Positions 1-5,275 of a stretch of DNA of 5,275 nt are shown here, piece after piece; position 1 is the stretch's first letter; each line of letters starts with the position of its first letter. The notes beneath the pieces were generated by a model. It searched no databases and was not told the origin of the DNA. It was given only the letters and a program-made list of their open reading frames with translations. Source of the stretch: Bordetella parapertussis (lineage in GTDB: Bacteria; Pseudomonadota; Gammaproteobacteria; Burkholderiales; SG8-39); NCBI GenBank assembly GCA_945869935.1, contig CAMBSA010000176.1, positions 1 through 5,275 on the forward strand. Reading direction: 5' to 3'. Made by a program: the position numbers and the translations under genes.

Positions 1-19
1 ACCGAAGGAGGAGCGTCAG

Positions 20-1006
20 ATGGAATATGTCAGAGGAATGTCCCGGGTGCGGGCGGTTGTCGCTTTCGTCGCGATGTTAGTGACAGCGATCTCATTGCCG
101 GCGTTTTCGCAGGAGTGGCCCGCCAAACCGATCCGGATCGTGGTGCCGGTGCCGTCCGGAGCAGGACCCGATGCCGACATGCGGCATATCGGCGCGCGAC
201 TCGGGCCGCTGCTCGGGCAAGCGCTGGTGATCGACAACCGGCCGGGCGCAGGCACGCGCATCGCGATCGAGACGGTGGCGAAGTCCGCGCCCGACGGCTA
301 CACCTGGCTGGTGGGAACCCCCAGCCTCACCACCGCGCATGCGCTGTATTCGAAGCTGCCCTTCGATGCAAAGCGCGATCTGGTGCCGGTGAGCCTGCTC
401 TCCACCACCGCCTACTCGCTTACCGTGAATGCGCAGGTGCCGGCGCAGACGGTGCAGGCGTTCATTGCGCTCAGCAAGTCCGAGCCGAAGTATTCGAACG
501 TGTCCACGCTCGGCATCGGCACCGTCCCGCATCTGTCGGGCGCCTGGTTCGCGTCGATGACCGGAGCCGACCTGAAGTTCATCCATTACAACTCCAGCGC
601 GCCGTTCAACGATTTGCTTGCGGGGCAGGTCTCGGGAATGTTCGAAGCGCTGCTGCCCTCCATCGGCAACATCCGCGCGGGCAAGCTGCGGGTCCTCGCG
701 ATCTCCGGCAAGACCCGGCATCCGCAGATGCCGGACGTCCCGACCTTCGCCGAAGCAGGCTTTGCGTCGTTCGATCCGCTGGTGTGGATCGGTGTACTCG
801 CGCCGGCGGGCACGCCGCCTGCCATCGTGAACCGGATGAGCGCGCTGCTTTCGCAGGTGGCGAAGCTTCCCGAGGTGGTAGCCTACCGCCGCGAACTTGC
901 GAGCGATTCGATCGGCAGTACCCCGGAGGAGTTCGGCGCCTTCCTCGACGCCGAGCGCAACAAGTGGGGCGCGGTCATACAGAAAAGCGGCATCAAGCTC
1001 GAATGA
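20..1006 (+). CDS. Bug/TctC-family periplasmic tripartite tricarboxylate-type solute-binding protein
   Basis: This 328-residue protein is full length for the Bug (TctC) family of periplasmic binding proteins, which capture carboxylates, aromatic acids or similar small molecules for tripartite tricarboxylate transporters or for sensing. Residues 1-30 form a Sec signal peptide: a basic start, a hydrophobic stretch at about 12-28, and a likely cleavage site after AFS, before QEWPAKPIRI. Family signatures in order are the first strand KPIRIVVPVPSGAG (36-49), IDNRPGAG (71-78), PDGYTW (91-96), HYNSSAP (189-195, the usual place of the ligand loop), AGKLRVLAISG with PDVPTFAEAG (220-247), LAPAGTP (260-266) and GSTPEEF (299-305). 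ATG 20 is preferred because a strong AAGGAGGA lies at 5-12, seven bases upstream; the internal ATG at 38 has a poorly spaced Shine-Dalgarno. It is the first gene of a three-gene operon. The ligand is unknown, and no TctA/TctB genes are visible. Confidence 0.95.
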   Translation: MEYVRGMSRVRAVVAFVAMLVTAISLPAFSQEWPAKPIRIVVPVPSGAGPDADMRHIGARLGPLLGQALVIDNRPGAGTRIAIETVAKSAPDGYTWLVGTPSLTTAHALYSKLPFDAKRDLVPVSLLSTTAYSLTVNAQVPAQTVQAFIALSKSEPKYSNVSTLGIGTVPHLSGAWFASMTGADLKFIHYNSSAPFNDLLAGQVSGMFEALLPSIGNIRAGKLRVLAISGKTRHPQMPDVPTFAEAGFASFDPLVWIGVLAPAGTPPAIVNRMSALLSQVAKLPEVVAYRRELASDSIGSTPEEFGAFLDAERNKWGAVIQKSGIKLE

Positions 1007-1036
1007 ACCGTGCCGGCGCAAAGGCGTCCGGCGGTT
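1006..1036 (+). repeat. Imperfect intercistronic hairpin between binding-protein and dehydrogenase genes
   Basis: Starting on the last base of the binding-protein stop codon, AACCG (1006-1010) pairs with CGGTT (1032-1036), CCGG (1013-1016) with CCGG (1028-1031) and CGC (1017-1019) with GCG (1024-1026), around an AAAG loop. That makes 12 pairs, with a two-base bulge (1011-1012) and a one-base bulge (1027). No T-run follows, so it is not a standard intrinsic terminator. By analogy with other binding-protein operons it could protect the 3' end of the upstream message or reduce read-through, but this role is inferred. Confidence 0.5.
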
Positions 1037-1052
1037 GACGACGGAGAAACGA

Positions 1053-1832
1053 ATGGATCTCGGAATCACCGGGCGCCGTGCGCTGCTCGCGGCCTCCAGC
1101 AGCGGACTGGGCCTTGCCTGCGCCGCCGCGCTCGCGCGCGAGGGTTGCCTCGTCTGGATCAACGGCCGCGATGCCGGACGGCTGGAGAAGGCGCGCGCGC
1201 AGATCGAAGCGCAGACCGGAAAGTTGGTGTCCACGGTGGTGGCCGACATCAACACCGACGCGGGCCGCGTCGCGCTGGTGGCGGCCTGCCCGGATGCGGA
1301 CATCCTCGTCACCAACAACTCCGGACCGCCGCCGGGCAAGCTCGAGGACTGGAACCACGAGGCATGGATGGGCGCGATCGAGGCCAACATGCTCGCGCCG
1401 GTGCTGTTGATACGTGCGCTGGTGCCGGGCATGCAGGCGCGGCGCTTCGGGCGCATCGTGAATATTACTTCTGCCATGGTGAAGAGCCCGCGTCCGCACA
1501 TGGCGCTCTCGACCTCGGCACGCGCCGGGCTTACCGCGTTCAGCAAGTCGCTGTCGCTCGCGGTGGCGGTGGACAACGTCACCATCAACAACCTGTTGCC
1601 GGAGCGCATCGACACGCCGCGCCAGCAATTCATGGCCGACAGGATGGTGAAGGAGCAGGGCATCACGGTTGACGAAGCGCGCCGCCAGATTGCGGAATCG
1701 ATCGCGGCCAAGCGCTTTGGCACGCCCTCCGAATTTGCCGATTCCTGCGCTTTCCTGTGCAGCGCGCAGGCGGGCTTCATCTCCGGCCAGAACCTGCAAC
1801 TCGACGGCGGCTCCTATCCCGGGCTGATCTGA
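1053..1832 (+). CDS. Atypical short-chain dehydrogenase/reductase (BKR-like SDR lacking the YxxxK pair)
   Basis: This 259-residue protein has the length and fold pattern of a classical short-chain dehydrogenase/reductase, a cytoplasmic NAD(P)-dependent oxidoreductase. The glycine-rich loop is AASSSGLG (13-20) instead of TGxxxGxG. Strand 2 ends in NGRD (37-40), where Arg39 would suit NADPH. NNSGPPPG (88-95) replaces the usual NNAG. Asn112 and Ser140 of the catalytic tetrad are present. However, the Tyr position, 13 residues after the Ser as in FabG, is Ser153, and the Lys position is Arg157. The C-terminus has SGQNLQLDGG (244-253). From memory of the family, this matches the 3-oxoacyl-ACP-reductase-like subgroup (cd05344 type), which shares NNxGGPPPG and SxxxR, so it is a subfamily trait and not decay. 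ATG 1053 is chosen because GGAG lies at 1043-1046 and homology starts there; in-frame codons upstream overlap the previous gene. The substrate is unknown, and ketoreductase names from automatic annotation should be treated with caution. Confidence 0.9.
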   Translation: MDLGITGRRALLAASSSGLGLACAAALAREGCLVWINGRDAGRLEKARAQIEAQTGKLVSTVVADINTDAGRVALVAACPDADILVTNNSGPPPGKLEDWNHEAWMGAIEANMLAPVLLIRALVPGMQARRFGRIVNITSAMVKSPRPHMALSTSARAGLTAFSKSLSLAVAVDNVTINNLLPERIDTPRQQFMADRMVKEQGITVDEARRQIAESIAAKRFGTPSEFADSCAFLCSAQAGFISGQNLQLDGGSYPGLI

Positions 1833-1833
1833 C

Positions 1834-3093
1834 ATGGCAAAAGATCCTTCTGCATTCCGCGCGCACCTTCGCAAATCCGACGACCCGCGCATCGCCGGCA
1901 TCGAAAAACTGGACGCCTACTCCTGGGCGGAACGCACGCTCGCCAATCCGCGTGCGGCGGCGCTTTTCGGCGAGTGGATGGAGCGCTATCGCACCGAGGA
2001 CTATCACGGCATCACCACCGACGGCAACGTGATGCCGGGCTTGTTCTCGCTCGCCGACGAGAACGCACCGGTCGCGGCGGTCGCGGAAGCGGCGGACGTG
2101 CTGCTGCATCGGGTGAGCGTCGCGCAGCGTGCGTCGCTCTGCCATCCGATCGATGCGCGCGAGTGGCGCGGCTGGATGAATCCCGAGGTGTACATCAACC
2201 GCTTCGGACTCAGGCTGGAGGAGGTGGGCCCCGGCGTGCGCGATGCAATCCTCGGCGTGGTGCGGGCGAGCATGAGCGAACTCGGCTTCGAGAAGGCGCG
2301 CAACATGATGCGCATCAATAATTTTCTCGGCGAGCTGGTGGGCGCGCCGCGGGTGATGAACGAGTGGAGCTACAACTTCAACCTGTTCGGCACACCGTCC
2401 TCGTCCGGTCCCTGGGGCTGGAATCTCTACGGTCATCATCTGTGCGTGAATTGCCTGATGCTCGGGCGGCAGATGGCGATGACGCCGGTGTTCATGGGAG
2501 CGGAACCGAACTGCATCGACGCCGGCCCGCTGCAGGGCCTGTCGGTGTTCGACGACCAGGAACGCATGGGGCTCGATCTCATGCGTTCCCTGCCGGCGGG
2601 TGTGCAAGGCAGGGCGCAACTGTTCTCGAAAAAGCGCGACTCCGCGATGCCCGCGGGGCGGATCGCGATCGGCGACGAGCTTCACCTTGGTGGCGCCTTT
2701 CGCGACAACCGGGTGGTGCCGTACGAGGGCGCCTGCGCGGACGGGTTCGATGCGCCGGTGCGCCGTGCATTGCTCGACCTGATCGCGTCCTACCTGTCGT
2801 ATCTTCCCGAGGGGCCGTTCGCGGCGCGTATGCAGGAGGCGGAGCGGCATCTCGCCGCCACGCATTTCTGCTGGATCGGCGGCACCGACGACGAGAGCCC
2901 GTTCTATTACCGAATCCAGAGTCCGGCGCTGATGATCGAGTTCGACCATCATGCGGGGGTATTTCTCGGCAACTCCGAGCCGGAGAAATTCCATATCCAC
3001 ACGGTGATCCGCACACCCAACGGTAACGACTACGGGATGGCGTGGGTGCGGAGGCATTGCGAACTCGCGCGGGCGGGCGCGCGGCCGGGGTAG
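1834..3093 (+). CDS. DUF3500 family protein of unknown function
   Basis: This 419-residue protein is recognised as a DUF3500 family member by the order and wording of its conserved blocks: PWGWNLYGHHL (193-203), MTPVFMGAEP (216-225), LMIEFDHHAGVF (366-377) and, near the C-terminus, EPEKFHIHT (382-390) followed by RTPNGNDYG (393-401). The family has no established reaction. The paired His residues 201-202 and 372-373, with His387 and His389, could form a metal or catalytic site, but that is inference. The N-terminus is polar and charged with no signal peptide, so this copy is probably cytoplasmic, whereas from memory some relatives carry export signals. The start lies 1 nt after the dehydrogenase stop and no clear Shine-Dalgarno precedes it, so translation is probably coupled to that gene. 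The pairing suggests the two proteins act on the same compound. The last eight or so residues are low-complexity and probably dispensable. Confidence 0.85.
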   Translation: MAKDPSAFRAHLRKSDDPRIAGIEKLDAYSWAERTLANPRAAALFGEWMERYRTEDYHGITTDGNVMPGLFSLADENAPVAAVAEAADVLLHRVSVAQRASLCHPIDAREWRGWMNPEVYINRFGLRLEEVGPGVRDAILGVVRASMSELGFEKARNMMRINNFLGELVGAPRVMNEWSYNFNLFGTPSSSGPWGWNLYGHHLCVNCLMLGRQMAMTPVFMGAEPNCIDAGPLQGLSVFDDQERMGLDLMRSLPAGVQGRAQLFSKKRDSAMPAGRIAIGDELHLGGAFRDNRVVPYEGACADGFDAPVRRALLDLIASYLSYLPEGPFAARMQEAERHLAATHFCWIGGTDDESPFYYRIQSPALMIEFDHHAGVFLGNSEPEKFHIHTVIRTPNGNDYGMAWVRRHCELARAGARPG

Positions 3094-3127
3094 ATGTAGG
3101 CGCCAAGCGCGAGCGTCGCTGCCGCGG

Positions 3128-4210
3128 CTACTTCGTCGGGCTTCCCTGCATCAGGAACTGCACCAGGTGCCGGATCGCCTGTTCGTCGTGCACGCCGATC
3201 GAGGTGAACTCAAGGCCCGCGAGATGGGTGTCGCGTTCCGGACGGATGTTGCGCACTTTGGCGTAGACGCCGGTGGCGTGTTGCCCGAACAGGGGCAAAT
3301 CGAAGTCGAGGACGATGTCATCGTACCTGTCCAGTTTGCTCCCGATTTCCACGCGCATGCCCTGGTAGCCGAGGTCCAGCACCACGCCCTTGCGAAGGTC
3401 TGGCAGGACAATCTTGTCGGCAATGAGCCGATAGCCGACCGGAAAACGGACATCGACCCGCGGACTCCTGCGCTCGTCCTTGCGCGGCACCTTGAGGCCG
3501 AGCGAGGGAATCGCGAACACTTCGCGCACGCGCACCGGGTCCTGTTTTCCTTTCACCTGCACATCCAGCGGCTCGGCCGTCTCCAGCAAGCCTGCGCAGA
3601 GAGCGAAGGTCGCCTCGCTGATCAGCACCTGTCCGCGCAGGCTGAACGACTCGATGCGCGAGGCGAGACTGACTTCCTGTCCGATGACGGTAAATTCGGA
3701 GTGCAGCTTGGAGCCCAGCAGACCCGCCACCACACGCCCGGTGTGGATACCCACGCCCATGTGCAGCGGCGCAAGGCCGCTCGCTGCATTGTCGCTATTG
3801 ATTTCGTCCATCGCGATCTGCATCTGCACCGCGCAGGTCACCGCGTGGAACGCGTCGTTCTCGCCTTGCTCCAGGGCCCCGAACAGGACCATCACCGAGT
3901 CGCCCATGAACTTGTCAATGATCCCGCCGTTGCTCACCGCGATCTCGCACATACGGCCGAGGTAGCGGTTGAGAACGTCGAACACGGTGCTGGCGGGCAA
4001 TCCCTCCGAATAGGCGGTAAAGCCGCGCAGGTCGGTGAGCAGTATCGTGACCATCCGGCTCGAGTGGCCGTCGGCGCGGTGCGCCGACAGCGTGTCCGCG
4101 GAGGCGAGCAGGGCATGCAGGCGGGCGGTGTCCGAGGGGCCGAGCTGCACTCCGGTTATCGTCGCAACGGAGTCCTGTATCGAGCGAACCGCTTCGGGGG
4201 AGAGGGGCAT
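3128..4210 (-). CDS. Class III adenylate/guanylate cyclase fused to a C-terminal PilZ domain
   Basis: This 360-residue protein has no signal peptide or membrane segment and is likely cytoplasmic. A short N-terminal region (1-52) precedes a class III nucleotidyl cyclase domain (about 53-235), which makes cAMP or cGMP. Visible residues are metal-binding Asp60 in LLTDLRGFTAYSE, base-recognising Lys100 and second metal Asp104 in DKFMGDSVMVLFG, the GVGIHTGRVVAG block (152-163), Thr174 at the second base-recognition position (the Lys/Thr pairing typical of class IIIb adenylate cyclases) and Arg185. The transition-state Asn is replaced by Ser181. A PilZ domain follows at about 244-350. It has the RxxxR motif of c-di-GMP binders (Arg247-Arg251) and DLGYQG (279-284) in place of (D/N)xSxxG, ending with GLEF (332-335). 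The natural reading is c-di-GMP control of cyclase output. ATG 4210 is the first available start after an in-frame stop; its Shine-Dalgarno is weak. It is convergent with the DUF3500 gene. Confidence 0.9.
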   Translation of the reverse strand: MPLSPEAVRSIQDSVATITGVQLGPSDTARLHALLASADTLSAHRADGHSSRMVTILLTDLRGFTAYSEGLPASTVFDVLNRYLGRMCEIAVSNGGIIDKFMGDSVMVLFGALEQGENDAFHAVTCAVQMQIAMDEINSDNAASGLAPLHMGVGIHTGRVVAGLLGSKLHSEFTVIGQEVSLASRIESFSLRGQVLISEATFALCAGLLETAEPLDVQVKGKQDPVRVREVFAIPSLGLKVPRKDERRSPRVDVRFPVGYRLIADKIVLPDLRKGVVLDLGYQGMRVEIGSKLDRYDDIVLDFDLPLFGQHATGVYAKVRNIRPERDTHLAGLEFTSIGVHDEQAIRHLVQFLMQGSPTK

Positions 4211-4254
4211 TGTTGGGTGGGTTTCCGGTCCCGGTTGTGTGTGGACTCTAACTG

Positions 4255-4283
4255 ATATTCCACGGGGACGGGCTCATCGACAA
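4255..4283 (-). promoter_or_regulatory. Tentative sigma70-like promoter for the cyclase-PilZ gene
   Basis: Reading the minus strand, TTGTCG (plus-strand 4283-4278) and GAATAT (4260-4255) are separated by exactly 17 bases. They match the -35 and -10 consensus at four and three of six positions. Transcription would start near 4248, giving a leader of roughly 40 nt before ATG 4210. The -10 match is poor, so this is only the best candidate seen. Confidence 0.25.
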
Positions 4284-4333
4284 CGCCATGTCCCGGCATG
4301 ATTGAGCCAAGTTGATGTTATGGAATTTCTGAA

Positions 4334-4355
4334 CAAGGGGGGCATCGCCCCCTTG
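4334..4355. repeat. Perfect 8-bp inverted repeat (CAAGGGGG / CCCCCTTG, 6-nt spacer)
   Basis: CAAGGGGG (4334-4341) and CCCCCTTG (4348-4355) are exact reverse complements separated by GCATCG. An alternative pairing, GGGGGC (4338-4343) with GCCCCC (4347-4352), closes a 3-nt loop. As RNA it would be a very stable GC hairpin. No T-run follows on either strand and no gene ends here, so it is not a clear terminator. It could be an operator or a leader hairpin of the monooxygenase transcript. Confidence 0.6.
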
Positions 4356-4466
4356 AATATCCCCCACTCCAGAGGGAGGCTCTGTTCGATTCGTTGCACA
4401 ATCGGGACTTGATCAGGGCTTCCTTGCATATTCAGACTGGCCCTGTTCCCCAGGCGCGCTTCTCCC

Positions 4467-4471
4467 GGAGG
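4467..4471 (+). promoter_or_regulatory. Shine-Dalgarno GGAGG fixing the GTG start of the monooxygenase
   Basis: GGAGG lies nine bases before GTG 4481, whose reading frame goes straight into the FAD-binding motif. There is no ATG in this frame before residue 44, which lies beyond the FAD loop, so this site decides the start. Confidence 0.75.
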
Positions 4472-4480
4472 CCTAAAATC

Positions 4481-5275
4481 GTGCTGGAAGTCCCCGTTCT
4501 GATCATCGGTGCCGGCCCGGTCGGCCTCGGTCTTGCGCTCGACCTCGCCTGCCGCGGCATCGATGCGCGCGTGGTGGACCGCACCGATGGCGTGGTGCGT
4601 CATTCCAAGATGGGCGTTGTGTCGGTGCGCTCGATGGAGTTCTGCCGCCAGTGGGGCATCGTCGATCGCGTGCGCAATTGCGGCTTTCCCGAGGACTACG
4701 CGCTCAACATGGTGTACTGCACCAGCATGGCGGGGCATCGCATCAGCGTGCGCGAGTATCCGTCCATGCGCGACCAGGCGCTCACGCCCGAGACACCGGA
4801 GAAAAAGCAGCGCTGCCCGCAACTCTGGTTCGACCCGATCCTCGCGCAGGCGCTGCGCGAGCGGGGGGCGGAGCGGCTGCGGCATCAATGCGAGTACGTC
4901 TCGCACACCGAGCAGACTGAGCATGTGCTCGTGAAACTGCGCGACCTGAAGACGAACGAGGCGTTCGAGGTCCGCGCGCAGTTTCTGGTTGGCTGCGACG
5001 GCGCGGGCAGCAGCGTGCGCCGCGCAGTGGGCATCGAGCTGGATGGCGAGCCGGTGCTGAGTTATTCGGTGGGCATCTACATCCGTTCGCCCGGCCTGCT
5101 CAAAAAGCACGACAAGGGCAGCGCCGAGCGCTACATCTTCCTCGGCGAAGACGGCGCCTGGGGACAACTCACCGTGGTGGACGGCAGCGAGCTCTGGCGG
5201 GTGACGGTGATCGGCTCGAAGGAACGCGTCGAGGCGGCGGATTTCGATGCCGAGGCGTGGACACGCCGCGCGATG
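4481..5275 (+). CDS. FAD-dependent aromatic monooxygenase, PheA/TfdB type (3' end beyond window)
   Basis: An open frame of 265 codons starts at GTG 4481 and is still open at the window edge. Family members are roughly 500-600 residues, so about half is missing. The N-terminus is a Rossmann FAD-binding loop, VLIIGAGPVGLGLALDLACRG (6-26), with the acidic end of strand 2 at Asp33. Next comes SVRSMEFCRQWGI (48-60), typical of the flavin pocket in group A hydroxylases, then QLWFDPILAQALRERG (114-129) and the second FAD motif FLVGCDGAGSSVRRAVGI (168-185), which contains the GD dinucleotide. These enzymes use NAD(P)H and O2 to hydroxylate aromatic or related substrates in the cytoplasm. The substrate cannot be told from this half. 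Upstream of the GTG the frame is open, but the only alternative start seen, TTG 4424, has no ribosome-binding site. The gene is divergent from the cyclase-PilZ gene and may belong to a catabolic operon continuing to the right. Confidence 0.9.
   Translation, partial: MLEVPVLIIGAGPVGLGLALDLACRGIDARVVDRTDGVVRHSKMGVVSVRSMEFCRQWGIVDRVRNCGFPEDYALNMVYCTSMAGHRISVREYPSMRDQALTPETPEKKQRCPQLWFDPILAQALRERGAERLRHQCEYVSHTEQTEHVLVKLRDLKTNEAFEVRAQFLVGCDGAGSSVRRAVGIELDGEPVLSYSVGIYIRSPGLLKKHDKGSAERYIFLGEDGAWGQLTVVDGSELWRVTVIGSKERVEAADFDAEAWTRRAM

Larger units (their letters stand above)
4211..4480. other. Divergent intergenic region between cyclase-PilZ and monooxygenase genes
   Basis: This 270-nt region separates two divergently transcribed genes and should contain both promoters. 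I see no convincing coding sequence in it. The part at 4301-4440 is about 51% GC by hand count, clearly below the flanking genes. It holds a perfect inverted repeat (4334-4355), a smaller hairpin CAGAG/CTCTG (4370-4384) and a GATT-N8-AATC dyad (4388-4403), any of which could be regulator or RNA-folding sites. A tentative minus-strand promoter is listed separately. No good sigma70 promoter for the plus-strand gene could be assigned. Confidence 0.6.

Noticed and set aside
92..1780. 562-codon minus-strand open frame opposite the binding protein and dehydrogenase
   Set aside because: It spans two well-supported plus-strand genes, is rich in Arg/His/Ala/Pro as expected for the antisense of GC-rich genes, and shows no recognisable domain.
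1777..3057. 426-codon minus-strand open frame opposite the DUF3500 gene
   Set aside because: His/Arg-rich antisense shadow of a gene with clear family motifs, with no domain of its own.
3094..3127. Possible bidirectional terminator between the convergent DUF3500 and cyclase genes
   Set aside because: Only short pairings are seen (GTAG/CTAC at the edges, AGCG/CGCT inside), with no T-run on either strand, so a terminator cannot be supported.
3167..4255. 362-codon plus-strand open frame opposite the cyclase-PilZ gene
   Set aside because: Antisense shadow; the minus-strand frame has cyclase and PilZ motifs in correct order and spacing.
4384..4392. GTTCGATTC resembling a tRNA T-loop
   Set aside because: The flanking five bases do not pair into a T-stem and no acceptor, D or anticodon arm can be built around it.
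4351..4448. Imperfect direct repeats CCTTGAATAT/CCTTGCATAT and GGCTCTGTTC/GGCCCTGTTC
   Set aside because: Each is a 9-of-10 match, and about one such pair is expected by chance in a region of this size; their spacings (71 and 61 nt) also differ.
4474..4479. TAAAAT resembling a -10 box just before the GTG start
   Set aside because: It lies between the Shine-Dalgarno and the start codon, so transcription would begin inside the gene, and there is no -35 box at the right distance.
4274..5167. 297-codon minus-strand open frame opposite the monooxygenase start
   Set aside because: The plus-strand frame from GTG 4481 has both FAD motifs and a good Shine-Dalgarno; the minus frame has the shadow composition and no domain.

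Overview
The window looks like chromosomal DNA from a high-GC proteobacterium, most likely a betaproteobacterium of the Burkholderiales. The reasons are strong G/C preference at third codon positions, a Bug/TctC-type periplasmic binding protein (a family greatly expanded in that order) and its pairing with short-chain dehydrogenase and monooxygenase genes. The taxonomic call is an inference from gene content, not from a marker gene.

Layout: positions 20-3093 hold a three-gene plus-strand operon. It encodes a TctC/Bug solute-binding protein (20-1006), an atypical short-chain dehydrogenase/reductase of the BKR-like subgroup (1053-1832) and a DUF3500 protein (1834-3093). The first junction is 46 nt and carries an imperfect hairpin. 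The second is 1 nt and suggests translational coupling. A 34-nt gap then separates this operon from a convergent minus-strand gene (4210-3128) that joins a class III nucleotidyl cyclase domain to a C-terminal PilZ domain. A 270-nt divergent intergenic region (4211-4480), less GC-rich than the genes, contains a perfect 8-bp inverted repeat. A plus-strand gene for a PheA/TfdB-type FAD-dependent monooxygenase starts at GTG 4481 and runs off the right end.

How the genes may work together: the operon plus the flavin monooxygenase resembles the small catabolic clusters that surround Bug-type binding proteins, with capture of an organic acid or aromatic compound followed by oxidoreductase steps. The substrate cannot be read from the sequence, and no TctA/TctB membrane genes lie in the window. 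The cyclase-PilZ gene is probably an independent signalling gene.

The observations most worth checking are the cyclase-PilZ fusion, which would link cAMP or cGMP synthesis to c-di-GMP and has altered key residues in both domains; the loss of the catalytic Tyr and Lys in the dehydrogenase; and the coupling of that dehydrogenase to a protein of unknown function. No transposase, tRNA, rRNA or CRISPR array was seen.
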